Part shown: piece by piece, positions 25,106 to 33,302 of the stretch | Layout of the letters: each line of letters opens with the position of its first letter | Numbering within the stretch: position 1 is the stretch's first letter | NCBI RefSeq assembly: GCF_024693525.1 | Contig: NZ_JAILKR010000006.1 | Coordinates: 1-43,014 of the forward strand | Source of the DNA: Selenomonas sp. | GTDB lineage: Bacteria; Bacillota_C; Negativicutes; Selenomonadales; Selenomonadaceae | DNA length: 43,014 nt | Reading direction: 5' to 3' | Notes under the pieces: model-generated | The model's input: the letters and a program-made list of their open reading frames with translations, nothing else | Databases searched by the model: none | What the model was told of the DNA's origin: nothing | Position numbers and translations under genes: made by a program

Positions 25106-26791
25106 GTGAAACGAACCGATAAATATTTGACCTTGCTGGGACTGTTTTTCTTTCTGCTTGGCCTATGGCATCTATGCCGCTTTTCGCCAGCAGCCACCAA
25201 TGTTGCGCCCCAGCGCCAGGAAACTGCAAAAATCCTGTTGGTTCCCCTTGACGGCCGCCCACCCTGCCGCCAATTTGTTATCGATGCTGGCCACATTGCC
25301 GGATTAGCAGTAACTCCTCCACCTAACGAATTGCAGGACTATTATTCCCAGCCTGGTGATACGGAAGGCATGAAGCAGTGGCTCTCTGCCAACATCGAAA
25401 CCAGTCAGGCAGTCATCCTGTCTATTGACCAGCTTCTTTACGGAGGCCTGCTCACCGCCCGGGAAAAAGAAAAGACACCAGCAGAGCGCCAACAGCTCAT
25501 TGCTTTTCTGCGGCAGCTTCATGAAAAACATCCTGCTGTTCCCATCTATGCCTTCAGCATCCTTCCCCGGCAAACACCCCAGGATACCATTGACGGGTAC
25601 TGGGAACGGAGCCACCTGCTTTCCTATTCACGCTTAAAGGGGCGCCAGGCAGAAGGCCTTCCCGTTTCTACCGAAGAATTACAAAAACTAGAAGCAGCTA
25701 TTCCCGCTGAAATCCTTGCCCGTTATTTATCCCATTTTGAAGAAAACCGCCTTCTCAACGAAGAACTCATCCAACTTACCAAAGAAGGCGTTTTTACTCA
25801 GCTTGTTCTCGGGCAGGACGATGGTGAACCCTACACCATTCCCAACATCGAAAAAAAACGGCTGCAACAGTATATCCACCAGCAGAACCTGCCGCCAGAC
25901 AAAGTTTTTTTGACCCACGGCGCCGATGAAATCGCCCTCTCCCTGCTTTCCCTCATCCAAAATCGCCGCGCCGGCTTTAAACCTCGCGTTCTTGTGAAGT
26001 ATGCCGCCCCGTATATGGCCCAGCGCATCATGCCCTACATGGCGGTTTCCATCGACGAAACCGTCAAAGAAAAAATTGCCCTATTAGGCGGCGAAGAAAC
26101 CACCACCGCTGAAGATGCTGACTTTACCCTCTATATCTCAGCTTGTGACAAAGATACCGGGGATGTTGCCGCCCGGAAAACTGCCGTAAAGCAGCTAAAG
26201 GCCAATCAGCAAGAGGGTGCCCCCACAGCTCTGGTGGACCTCAGTAAACATTTTGAGGCCAGCGAGACCGTACTTCCCCTGCTTATTGAAGCCGATTATC
26301 CCGTGAATAACCTCATCGCCTATGCAGGCTGGAATACCACCAGCAATGCTATTGGCACTGCCCTGGCCCAAGCCAGCATCTACGAAGCCTGCCGGCAGCA
26401 AACCGAAGACCGACAAGAAATGATTGGCCTTACCGCAGCCAACCTCACCTTTCTCCAAGGACGCATCTTAGAAGATTATTTTTATCTCAAAGATGACATC
26501 GAATTGGTCAATCAAAACTTGAAAAAAGCCGGCTATATCAACACGGCTGACCTCGACCTTGAACATAATTACCGTTGGGCCAACCGCATGCTTCAAAATT
26601 CCATGCAGCAGCACATCGCCAGCTATAAACAGACAAAATCCGCCCGCACGCCGGTAAAATTCACGTCCCCTGCTGGCGATTTTACCCTGATGATGCAGGA
26701 CCTGACCGCAGAGCTCAGCTATCCATGGCCCCGGACCTTTGAAATCTGGCTCCATGCCACGCCGTCTTTTGCCATGCCCAGTGAAAAATAA
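25106..26791 (+). CDS. DUF4127 family exported or membrane-anchored protein
   Basis: This 561-residue protein has an N-terminal hydrophobic segment (LTLLGLFFFLLGLWHLC, about 8-24) after basic residues, so it is exported or anchored with the body outside. Family marks for DUF4127 are ILLVPLDGRPPCRQF, QAVILSIDQLLYGGLLTARE, LVLGQDDGEPYTIPN, TDGADE-like LTHGADEIA and LIAYAGWNTTSNAIGTALAQ. The family has no established activity; Asp-rich motifs suggest a metal-dependent enzyme. The start is GTG at 25106 with AGGAG 6 nt upstream. It is a single gene on the plus strand between rsmD and tRNA-Gln. No terminator is visible before the tRNA promoter. Confidence 0.85.
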   Translation: MKRTDKYLTLLGLFFFLLGLWHLCRFSPAATNVAPQRQETAKILLVPLDGRPPCRQFVIDAGHIAGLAVTPPPNELQDYYSQPGDTEGMKQWLSANIETSQAVILSIDQLLYGGLLTAREKEKTPAERQQLIAFLRQLHEKHPAVPIYAFSILPRQTPQDTIDGYWERSHLLSYSRLKGRQAEGLPVSTEELQKLEAAIPAEILARYLSHFEENRLLNEELIQLTKEGVFTQLVLGQDDGEPYTIPNIEKKRLQQYIHQQNLPPDKVFLTHGADEIALSLLSLIQNRRAGFKPRVLVKYAAPYMAQRIMPYMAVSIDETVKEKIALLGGEETTTAEDADFTLYISACDKDTGDVAARKTAVKQLKANQQEGAPTALVDLSKHFEASETVLPLLIEADYPVNNLIAYAGWNTTSNAIGTALAQASIYEACRQQTEDRQEMIGLTAANLTFLQGRILEDYFYLKDDIELVNQNLKKAGYINTADLDLEHNYRWANRMLQNSMQQHIASYKQTKSARTPVKFTSPAGDFTLMMQDLTAELSYPWPRTFEIWLHATPSFAMPSEK

Positions 26792-26805
26792 TATTTGTTT
26801 TGGTA

Positions 26806-26834
26806 TTGACAATACTCTGTTCATCCGATATAAT
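26806..26834 (+). promoter_or_regulatory. tRNA-Gln promoter
   Basis: Perfect TTGACA (26806-26811), 17 bp, and perfect TATAAT (26829-26834), ending 37 nt before the mature tRNA. Confidence 0.92.
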
Positions 26835-26871
26835 TTATAAATGTTGACGGCATTAATTGCCGGATGCTCAC

Positions 26872-26947
26872 AGGGGTATCGCCAAGTTGGTAAGGCACGG
26901 GTCTCTGAATCCCGCATGCGTTGGTTCGAGTCCAGCTACCCCTGCCA
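26872..26947 (+). tRNA. tRNA-Gln, anticodon CTG
   Basis: The 76-nt cloverleaf includes an encoded CCA. The acceptor stem is AGGGGTA / TACCCCT with discriminator G. The D arm contains GCCAAGTTGGTAAGGC. The anticodon loop CTCTGAA gives CTG, and the T arm is GTTGG-TTCGAGT-CCAGC with one G-U pair. The anticodon stem closes with a T-T mismatch next to the loop. The A1-U72 pair and the GGTAAGGCAC core match other bacterial tRNA-Gln. Confidence 0.93.
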
Positions 26948-26957
26948 TATGAAATTT

Positions 26958-26986
26958 AACCGCTATCTGCTGATAGCGGTTTTTTG
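26958..26986 (+). terminator. tRNA-Gln terminator
   Basis: Perfect 10-bp stem AACCGCTATC (26958-26967) / GATAGCGGTT (26972-26981) with a 4-nt loop, followed by a T-run. Confidence 0.92.
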
Positions 26987-27001
26987 GTATCTTCAAACAA
27001 C

Positions 27002-27037
27002 AAAAAGGCGAGGATAATTCTTGCAATAATCCTCGCC
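27002..27037 (-). terminator. Terminator of the LPPI-repeat protein gene
   Basis: 9-bp stem GGCGAGGAT (27007-27015) / ATCCTCGCC (27029-27037), followed on the minus strand by five T (27002-27006). Confidence 0.88.
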
Positions 27038-27042
27038 ACTTT

Positions 27043-27858
27043 TTATTTCACAGAATGGATTGGCGGCAGCTCTACTATCTTCTCTGCCCTCTCCCCAGAA
27101 ATCTGAGCAACTTTTTCAATGGGTGGCAGTTCCACTACCTTTCCCGACGACAACACAGTTACGGCCCGCGCCTCACCGGGCAATGGCTGAATCGGCGGCA
27201 GTGACACAGTCTTCCCTGCTGGTAGCTTTGCAGTTGCAGCCACGGGCTCAGGCTCTGGCAAAGCCACCACATTTTGGCCTGTCACACCACTAGAACTGCG
27301 GGCAGCTCCCTTGCCATTAAGTGGATAGATGCGCAAATCCGTATCGCTGTCATCGATAGGCCGCTGTCCCTTTGCCCCTGCAGAATAGCTAGAAAGCCCA
27401 CTGCCATTAACAGCAGCATCGTTTCCGGCCAAGCCATTCGTTCCCAGAGCAGTACCCGCTCCCCCTGGGCTGACCAGGCCATTGCTGCCAGGATTTTCAT
27501 TCACACTCGCGCTACCGCCGCCAGCAAAATTGCCATTGGCGTCCTGAATTCCCGTCGATCCAGTGGCGGAATTTACCTCCCTTCCCTGCACCCGACTATG
27601 CTTTTTATTCCTGGCATCCACATCGGCAGCAGTAATGATAATGGGGATAGCCTTTTCCTGAGTCACTTCTGCCGGTGGTTGTTCCACCGCTATTTTTTTT
27701 GCTTCTTGATTTACTGCTTCCCAACGAAAGGCCGCCTGATTTCCCTGTGGCTGCTGCGCAGCCACATCACTGGTATCAACACCTGCGTAGCAAGTGGAAG
27801 ATAGCATCGTCATGACTGCCATCATTAGTGCCGCCTTCGTCCTTTTTGTGTAATTCAT
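27043..27858 (-). CDS. Exported low-complexity protein with C-terminal LPPI repeats, unknown function
   Basis: This 271-residue protein has a Sec signal peptide: basic MNYTKRTK, a hydrophobic core (ALMMAVMTMLSS), and a likely cleavage after CYA near residue 26. The mature part is poorly ordered: a charged N-terminal segment with AIPIIITAADVDARN, then a Gly/Asn/Ser-rich region (about 95-165). The Pro-rich C-terminus carries LPPI at residues 220-223, 244-247 and 264-267. Each is preceded by G/E-K-x-V-x. The ATG at 27858 has GGGGG 8 nt upstream. The gene stands alone with its own terminator. I do not recognise the family; an envelope or surface role is inferred only from export and composition. 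Confidence 0.75.
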   Translation of the reverse strand: MNYTKRTKAALMMAVMTMLSSTCYAGVDTSDVAAQQPQGNQAAFRWEAVNQEAKKIAVEQPPAEVTQEKAIPIIITAADVDARNKKHSRVQGREVNSATGSTGIQDANGNFAGGGSASVNENPGSNGLVSPGGAGTALGTNGLAGNDAAVNGSGLSSYSAGAKGQRPIDDSDTDLRIYPLNGKGAARSSSGVTGQNVVALPEPEPVAATAKLPAGKTVSLPPIQPLPGEARAVTVLSSGKVVELPPIEKVAQISGERAEKIVELPPIHSVK

Positions 27859-27950
27859 CCGGTTAGCCCCCAATATATCTTAATGCTGCGTAACTTCCTT
27901 TTATCTAATATTTAATTCGTCAAGTTCCGGAAAAATCCTCCTTACCAGAC

Positions 27951-27983
27951 AAAAAGAGACTGCGATATTTCACAGTCTCTTTT
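27951..27983 (-). terminator. Terminator of the DxDxDG exported protein gene
   Basis: 11-bp stem AAAAGAGACTG (27952-27962) / CAGTCTCTTTT (27973-27983) with T-run on the minus strand. It ends the rimO-to-27994 transcription unit. Confidence 0.9.
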
Positions 27984-27993
27984 GGGTTAGCCC

Positions 27994-28632
27994 TTATTTT
28001 TCCTGGAAGGTCATAGCACCATTTTGAAACTTGACAATCTCACTTTCCCGAAGTTCCGGATTGTCAATCAGCTGCAGGGAGTAGCAGCCGCCCTTATTGC
28101 CACGGAAGAACAGGATTGCCATCTGGGTATCCGCCTTGGCCGTCACATCCGGCTTGCCGTCCCCATCCGTATCCAGTTCTACTTCCTTAGCCGTCAATGC
28201 ATAGATGGCTTTGTTATTCTTGTTAAGATTCACCACCATGGCGCCTTCATAGGGATTGCTCTGCATGATACCGTCCAGATATTTTTTTGCCTCGGCCGCA
28301 TTCATCTTATTGAAATCCGGCGTCTTTTTCTTGTCAAAGGCATCGGTCAACACCAACCAGGCATTTTTGATATTATAACCATCGTTATCAAAAATTAAGA
28401 CCTCACCTTTTTTGCCTTCCATCAAAAGATTGGCAGGAATTACATGGGGCTTTTGGGGGCAGACTATGGTATATCCATAGTCCTTGCTCGTATAAAGATA
28501 TCCTTCGACGGCTGCCGCAGGTGTTGCTGCTGCCGCATTATCCTTCTTAGCTTCTGCCGGCTGTACTCCGCCTATTAGTATCAGCGTTACAACCAGACAG
28601 CCAATCGTCAGCATGGCTTTTTTCCAATTCAT
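27994..28632 (-). CDS. Exported protein with a calcium-loop-like DTDGDG motif, unknown function
   Basis: This 212-residue protein has a clear signal peptide (MNWKKAML then TIGCLVVTLILIGG, cleavage likely after AEA near residue 28), a short Ala-rich linker, and a compact domain. A repeatedly aromatic start (YLYTSKDYGYTIVCPQKP) leads to DTDGDGKPDV at about residues 156-165. This resembles calcium-binding DxDxDG loops. The compact domain recalls small Negativicutes periplasmic proteins whose function is unknown. The ATG has AGAGGG 8 nt upstream. It lies 28 bp after the DEAD helicase gene, so it may be the last gene of the rimO operon, an odd pairing. Confidence 0.75.
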   Translation of the reverse strand: MNWKKAMLTIGCLVVTLILIGGVQPAEAKKDNAAAATPAAAVEGYLYTSKDYGYTIVCPQKPHVIPANLLMEGKKGEVLIFDNDGYNIKNAWLVLTDAFDKKKTPDFNKMNAAEAKKYLDGIMQSNPYEGAMVVNLNKNNKAIYALTAKEVELDTDGDGKPDVTAKADTQMAILFFRGNKGGCYSLQLIDNPELRESEIVKFQNGAMTFQEK

Positions 28633-28660
28633 GAATCATGCCCTCTTTCCCCTAGGAATC

Positions 28661-30241
28661 TCAGCGCTTGCGTGCTGGTTCAACGTTTATTTTGTACCCC
28701 TTAACCGTATTGCGGTGCATGACGTTCATGACCCGCTCGGCTACATCTTCCGGTACCTCCACGAAGGTAAACCGATCGTAGATATTGATAACCCCAATGG
28801 TATCCCCGGGAATATCCGCCTCACCGGCAATAGCCCGTACGATATCCGACGGACGAATCTTCTGGCTACGGCCAATGTTCAGGAACAGGCGAACCATGCC
28901 CGGAGCCCCACCGGTATCGCCAAAGCCTTCTTTATCCTTCGGACTTTCCTCCTTGAATCCTTCCAGCGAAAGTTTCAAGGCAGCAGCGGCAATATCCACC
29001 ATATCAAAGCCTTCATCTGCCACATCCGAAATAATTGTGTGATAATCATCGTAATGATTCTGCTGCAGCGTCTTGATGAGCCGTTCCTGTACCAAGTCCT
29101 TCTGGCGTTCGAGAATATCCGAGGCCGACGGAAGTTCGCGGCGTTGAATCTTGGTATGAGCCAGCTTCATTATCAAGCGGAGCTGACGATACTCCTTCGG
29201 TTCGATAAAAGTTATCGCTACACCGGTACGGCCCGCACGGCCCGTGCGTCCAATGCGATGGACATAGGACTCGTGATCCTGCGGAATGTCGTAGTTAATG
29301 ACATGGGTGATGTCATCGATATCAATACCGCGGGCTGCTACATCCGTAGCAATCAGCACATCGATGCGTCCCTCGCGGAACTTCTTCATCACCCGGTCCC
29401 GCTGAATCTGGGACAAGTCACCATGAAGTCCCCCTGCCGAATAACCGCGGGCATCGAGGGAAGCTGCCAAATCATCCACCGCGCGCTTCGTGCGGCAGAA
29501 GATGATGAGTTTTCCGGTCTCTTCCACATCCAGCACCCGGCAAAGCCCATCGAATTTCTGACGGGTCTCATAATACACCTGATCAATCAGCGGAACCGTC
29601 AAATTCTCGCGGGTAATCGTCACCTGCTGAGGATTCTCCATATAACGGCGTGAGAGCTTTTCAATCGGGCCGGGCATCGTAGCCGAAAACAGCAGAGTCT
29701 GCCGCTCTTCGGGTAAATTCCGAATGATGGTTTCGATATCCTCGATAAAGCCCATATCCAGCATTTCATCGGCCTCGTCCAAGACCAGGGTCTGAACATC
29801 TTCCAAACGAATCGTCTCGCGATGCAGGTGATCCAGCAATCGTCCCGGAGTTCCCACGATGATGTGAACCCCCCGCTTCAAGGCCCGTATCTGACGGTCA
29901 ATGGATTGCCCACCGTAAATGGGCAGCGTGCGAACGCGTTTGTATTTGCCGATTTTATTCAGTTCCTCGGCCGTCTGAATCGCCAATTCCCGGGTCGGCG
30001 TCAGGACCAATGCCTGAATGCGATGATTTTTCTCCATCACCTTTTCCACCGTAGGAATGCCAAAGGCTGCCGTCTTGCCAGTTCCTGTCTGAGCCTGGCC
30101 AATGACGTCATGTCCTTCCAAAGCCAAGGGAATCGTCTGGGCCTGAATTGGCGAGGGCTCTTCAAAGCCCATGGCCTCTACTGCCTGCAGAATTTTGCGG
30201 CTAAGATTTATCTCACCAAATTGTTTCAATTCTTGTTTCAA
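28661..30241 (-). CDS. DEAD-box RNA helicase with C-terminal DbpA RNA-binding domain
   Basis: This 526-residue ATP-dependent RNA helicase is of the CsdA/CshA/DbpA group, acting in ribosome assembly or mRNA turnover. Q motif GFEEPSPIQAQTIP (25-38), Walker A AQTGTGKT (50-57), DEAD at 155-158, SAT at 186-188 and HRIGRTGRAG are all intact. The C-terminal DbpA-like fold has LFLNIGRSQKIRPSDIVRAI and YDRFTFVEVPEDVAERVM. The start is TTG at 30241-30239 because AGGAGG is 6 nt upstream. Its TTG overlaps the TGA of the preceding gene (TTGA), so translation is coupled. Longer in-frame starts would run through that gene without a ribosome site. Confidence 0.94.
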   Translation of the reverse strand: MKQELKQFGEINLSRKILQAVEAMGFEEPSPIQAQTIPLALEGHDVIGQAQTGTGKTAAFGIPTVEKVMEKNHRIQALVLTPTRELAIQTAEELNKIGKYKRVRTLPIYGGQSIDRQIRALKRGVHIIVGTPGRLLDHLHRETIRLEDVQTLVLDEADEMLDMGFIEDIETIIRNLPEERQTLLFSATMPGPIEKLSRRYMENPQQVTITRENLTVPLIDQVYYETRQKFDGLCRVLDVEETGKLIIFCRTKRAVDDLAASLDARGYSAGGLHGDLSQIQRDRVMKKFREGRIDVLIATDVAARGIDIDDITHVINYDIPQDHESYVHRIGRTGRAGRTGVAITFIEPKEYRQLRLIMKLAHTKIQRRELPSASDILERQKDLVQERLIKTLQQNHYDDYHTIISDVADEGFDMVDIAAAALKLSLEGFKEESPKDKEGFGDTGGAPGMVRLFLNIGRSQKIRPSDIVRAIAGEADIPGDTIGVINIYDRFTFVEVPEDVAERVMNVMHRNTVKGYKINVEPARKR

Positions 30242-30720
30242 AAAGATCCTCCTGATAAATACTCTATGATCATTTGCAGAGCCATCTCTGCACTTTGCTG
30301 TTTGATTGCCATGCGATTGCCATGAAAATGATTTTCGCAAACCTTAGTTCCCCGGCTGCCAGCAACAGCGATGAAAACTACCCCCACCGGCCGCTCTTTC
30401 GTGCCGCCTCCGGGGCCTGCCAGCCCAGTTATGCCAACCCCCAGGTCCGTCCCAATCAGCTGGCGAATCCCTTCGGCCATTTCGCCGGCAGTCTCCGCCG
30501 ATACCTCCGTATGGGCGGCAATCGTTGTGGGATTGACACCAACCAGTCGCTCTTTTACCGGATTGGTATACGATACCACCGAGCCCATGACATAGGCGGA
30601 ACTGCCTGGAACATCCGTCAGCCTGCTGGTCAGTAAACCACCAGTACAAGACTCCGCGCAGGCGATGGTCTGATGCTTGGCCATCAGCAGCTGGCCTGCG
30701 GTCTCCTCCAGCTCTTTCAT
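30238..30720 (-). CDS. CinA C-terminal family, nicotinamide-nucleotide amidohydrolase
   Basis: This 160-residue single-domain protein corresponds to the CinA C-terminal (PncC) domain, which deamidates nicotinamide mononucleotide. Motifs are TIACAESCTGGLLTSRLTDVPGSS (residues about 18-41, catalytic Ser), VVSYTNPVKERLVGV, TGLAGPGGGTKERPVG and VFIAVAG. The N-terminal CinA domain is absent, as in stand-alone PncC/YdeJ proteins. The ATG at 30720 is chosen because GGAGG is 7 nt upstream; the ATG two codons earlier is too close to it. It lies 14 bp after rimO and overlaps the helicase start. NMN deamidation also fits the nadD gene elsewhere in the window. Confidence 0.9.
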   Translation of the reverse strand: MKELEETAGQLLMAKHQTIACAESCTGGLLTSRLTDVPGSSAYVMGSVVSYTNPVKERLVGVNPTTIAAHTEVSAETAGEMAEGIRQLIGTDLGVGITGLAGPGGGTKERPVGVVFIAVAGSRGTKVCENHFHGNRMAIKQQSAEMALQMIIEYLSGGSF

Positions 30721-30734
30721 GGTCATGCCTCCCC

Positions 30735-32066
30735 TTATTCCGGCAGCTTTTCGCCTACCACATCATAGGTGAAGCCCTGCAGGACTTTTACCCGAATGAT
30801 GTCACCGGGCTTGCTGTCCTGGTCATTTTCCACATATACCTGACCGTCGACTTCCGGCGCCTCGCGATAGGAACGGCCGACGCAAATATTGGGCTGCTCT
30901 TCGTCGCGGCCTTCCACCAGTACTTCCAACTCTTTTCCCTCGAAGGATTGATTGACCTCTTCGGAAATCTTGCTCTGCAAACTCATGAGATCATGATAGC
31001 GCTCCTGCATGACTTCTTCTGGAACCTGATTCGGCATGTCATAGGCGGGCGTATCTTCTTCACGGGAATAGGTAAAGACTCCTACCTTGTCCAAACGCTG
31101 CTCCTCTAAGAACTTGCGCAAGGTCTGGAACTGCTCCTCCGTCTCACCGGGGAAGCCGACGATAAAGGTCGAGCGAATGGTGACGCCGGGAATCTTTTTG
31201 CGGAGTTTATCCAACAATGCCACCATTTCCTCCTGGGTATCCGGCCGATGCATGGACCGCAGCAAGTCGTTATCGGCATGCTGCAGCGGCAAATCCACAT
31301 ATTTGCAGATTTTCGGCTCAGACGCATATACATCGATGAGCTCATCCGTAAAGAATTTCGGATAAAGATAGAGGGTACGAACCCATTTGAGCTTTGGTAC
31401 CTTGACCACATTGCGCAGGAGCTCAGCCAAGGATGGTTTTCCATAAAGGTCCTTACCATACATCGTGCTGTCCTGAGCAATCAGCACAACTTCCCGCACA
31501 CCTTTTTCGGTGAGCTTCTCAATCTCCTTGCAGATGTCTTCAATCCGGCGGCTGCGGTAATGACCGCGAATCTGCGGAATCGCACAAAAGGCACAACGAT
31601 TGTCACAGCCTTCCGCGATTTTGACATAAGCGGTGTAGTCAGGCGTGGTGGTAATTCGCGGCGTGTTTTCATCGTAAAGGGTATCGTCCTCATCCGCGAT
31701 GACCACCCGATGACCTTTAAGGGTTTCCTCCACCGCCTCCATGATACGGCCCCAGGCACCTGTTCCCAGGATGGCATCGGCTTCCGGCAATTCATCCAGA
31801 AGTTCCTGCTTATACCGCTGCCCCAGACAGCCGGCAACAATCAGGCTGCGGCAGCGTCCCGTCTCTTTATAATCCGCCATGTTGAGGACCGTCGTAATGG
31901 ATTCCTCCTTGGCCGACTGGATAAAGGCACACGTATTAACAATAAGAATATCCGCCTCAGCGGGGTCAGGCGTCAGCTCAATTCCATGAGCTTTGAGTTC
32001 TCCTAGCATTACTTCTGTATCGACCAGATTCTTGGAACAGCCAAGACTAATAAAACCTGCTTTCAC
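30735..32066 (-). CDS. rimO: Ribosomal protein S12 methylthiotransferase RimO
   Basis: This 443-residue radical-SAM enzyme adds a methylthio group to an Asp of S12. The N-terminal Fe-S cysteines are Cys10, Cys46 and Cys80, and the radical-SAM CxxxCxxC is Cys154, Cys158 and Cys161 (CDNRCAFC). Family marks for RimO rather than MiaB include SLGCSKNLVDTEVMLG. A C-terminal TRAM domain follows. The start is GTG at 32066-32064 with GGAGG 7 nt upstream. It heads rimO-CinA domain-helicase. A hairpin at 32104-32143 separates it from the upstream solute-binding protein gene. Confidence 0.96.
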   Translation of the reverse strand: MKAGFISLGCSKNLVDTEVMLGELKAHGIELTPDPAEADILIVNTCAFIQSAKEESITTVLNMADYKETGRCRSLIVAGCLGQRYKQELLDELPEADAILGTGAWGRIMEAVEETLKGHRVVIADEDDTLYDENTPRITTTPDYTAYVKIAEGCDNRCAFCAIPQIRGHYRSRRIEDICKEIEKLTEKGVREVVLIAQDSTMYGKDLYGKPSLAELLRNVVKVPKLKWVRTLYLYPKFFTDELIDVYASEPKICKYVDLPLQHADNDLLRSMHRPDTQEEMVALLDKLRKKIPGVTIRSTFIVGFPGETEEQFQTLRKFLEEQRLDKVGVFTYSREEDTPAYDMPNQVPEEVMQERYHDLMSLQSKISEEVNQSFEGKELEVLVEGRDEEQPNICVGRSYREAPEVDGQVYVENDQDSKPGDIIRVKVLQGFTYDVVGEKLPE

Positions 32067-32103
32067 TTTTTTGCCTCCTAAATTCTATTTCCCAAAACAA
32101 GAC

Positions 32104-32143
32104 ACAGAGGATACTGCCCGTAGCTACAGGCCGCATCCTCTGT
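32104..32143 (-). terminator. Hairpin after the solute-binding protein gene, probable terminator
   Basis: Perfect 9-bp arms ACAGAGGAT (32104-32112) and ATCCTCTGT (32135-32143) with partly paired GGCC/GGGC inner bases. The T-tract on the minus strand is interrupted, so termination may be partial. Confidence 0.6.
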
Positions 32144-32152
32144 TTTAGCCAA

Positions 32153-33193
32153 TCATTTGAAGCGAATCTCCTTCACCCAGCGGTCCAGGAAATCATGTTT
32201 TTGTTCGGTACTGAACAATCCCGGCTGGTTAAAGAGAATCATATTCTTGCCCGCAAAGGACTTATAGGCAAGCGTTCCCGGATTTGTTGGCACAAAATAG
32301 AAGCCCTGCTCCTGCAGTGCCAGCTGAGCCTCATCCGTAAGCAGCCAATCCGAAAACTCCTTGGCTGCGGCGGCATCTTTCTCACTAGCTTTAAAGGCCA
32401 TAGCCGTGCCAGTCACCATAGCCGCCGTTCCATCAGCAGGATACACTACCTGCAGCGGATAACCGTCCTGCATATAACGGATGGTCTCACTTTCCACCGC
32501 AATGGAAATGTCGACCTCCCCCATCCCAGCTTGACGGACTGGATTGGATAAATAGCGCGCATACTGCACCACTTTGGGATGAATCTGCCGCCAAATATCA
32601 TAGGTAGCTGTATCGCCAAACTGGGCAATCATGCTGATGAGCAGATTTGCCGAGGCGTCAGCAGCCAAAAAGTCCGTCACACCGATGCGAACCTGCTTTT
32701 TCTGAGCCAATTCCATCCAGGTGTCCGGAATTTGGGTCTGGGTTTTCAAATAATCCTTATTGACGCAAAAGACGATGGGGTCATACCATACCCCCACCCA
32801 GTAGCCATTCTCTTCCCGGAAATCCGCGGCCACTTGATCCCCTGCCTGGGACAAATACGGAACAAGCTCCCCTGCTGCCGCGGCCTTCATAAGGGTTTCC
32901 CGGTCAGCTAACACCATGGCACAGGGGCCATTATCCCCTGCGGACTGATTTTTTAAACGGCTCAGGAGCTGATCCGAGGACAACGGCACAAAATTAACCC
33001 TTACCCCATGCTGTTTTTCATAAGCAGCGGTAAGGATTGATACATGTTCAGCCGGTAATGTCGTATAAACGGTAAACTCCTGCATCGGACGCCGTTCCGT
33101 ATCATGTCCGGCACCTGCCAGATATGCAGAACCTGTCACCACAATCAAAAGCAACAAAAAGGACGTCAACAGGAGCGATGTATATCGTCTCAT
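32153..33193 (-). CDS. Orphan periplasmic solute-binding protein, iron or phosphonate-type
   Basis: This 346-residue protein has an N-terminal hydrophobic helix (LLLTSFLLLLIVVTGSAYLAG) as a signal peptide or anchor without an obvious lipobox. The mature fold is a periplasmic binding protein, with FTVYTTLPAEHVSILTAAYEKQHGVRVNFV split over residues 39-68. YDPIVFCVNKDYL and FLAADASANLLI are typical of the ferric or thiamine/aminoethylphosphonate binding-protein group. Ligand Tyr pairs cannot be fixed. The ATG at 33193 has GAGG 9 nt upstream; a GTG five codons earlier is less likely. No permease or ATPase lies nearby, so it is an orphan. Weak Fur-like half sites upstream do not prove iron control. 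Confidence 0.8.
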   Translation of the reverse strand: MRRYTSLLLTSFLLLLIVVTGSAYLAGAGHDTERRPMQEFTVYTTLPAEHVSILTAAYEKQHGVRVNFVPLSSDQLLSRLKNQSAGDNGPCAMVLADRETLMKAAAAGELVPYLSQAGDQVAADFREENGYWVGVWYDPIVFCVNKDYLKTQTQIPDTWMELAQKKQVRIGVTDFLAADASANLLISMIAQFGDTATYDIWRQIHPKVVQYARYLSNPVRQAGMGEVDISIAVESETIRYMQDGYPLQVVYPADGTAAMVTGTAMAFKASEKDAAAAKEFSDWLLTDEAQLALQEQGFYFVPTNPGTLAYKSFAGKNMILFNQPGLFSTEQKHDFLDRWVKEIRFK

Positions 33194-33244
33194 GAAAGGA
33201 TACCTCACCTAAAAAGACAAAACTAATTAGTATCATTCTATCAT

Positions 33245-33275
33245 AAGAAAAGAACCACCGCAACATAGCGGTGGT
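33245..33275 (-). terminator. cheV terminator
   Basis: Perfect 8-bp stem ACCACCGC (33254-33261) / GCGGTGGT (33268-33275) with a 6-nt loop, followed on the minus strand by TTCTTTTCTT. Confidence 0.88.
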
Positions 33276-33302
33276 CCCGATTCCTTCTTGACTTGTCAAA
33301 AA

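Noticed and set aside
26848..26864. Small hairpin CGGCA/TGCCG before tRNA-Gln as a terminator of the DUF4127 gene
   Set aside because: It lies downstream of the tRNA promoter, has no T-tract, and is more likely part of the tRNA precursor leader.
28613..29653. Plus-strand open frame of 346 codons opposite the DEAD helicase
   Set aside because: Antisense shadow; the helicase frame contains every helicase motif.
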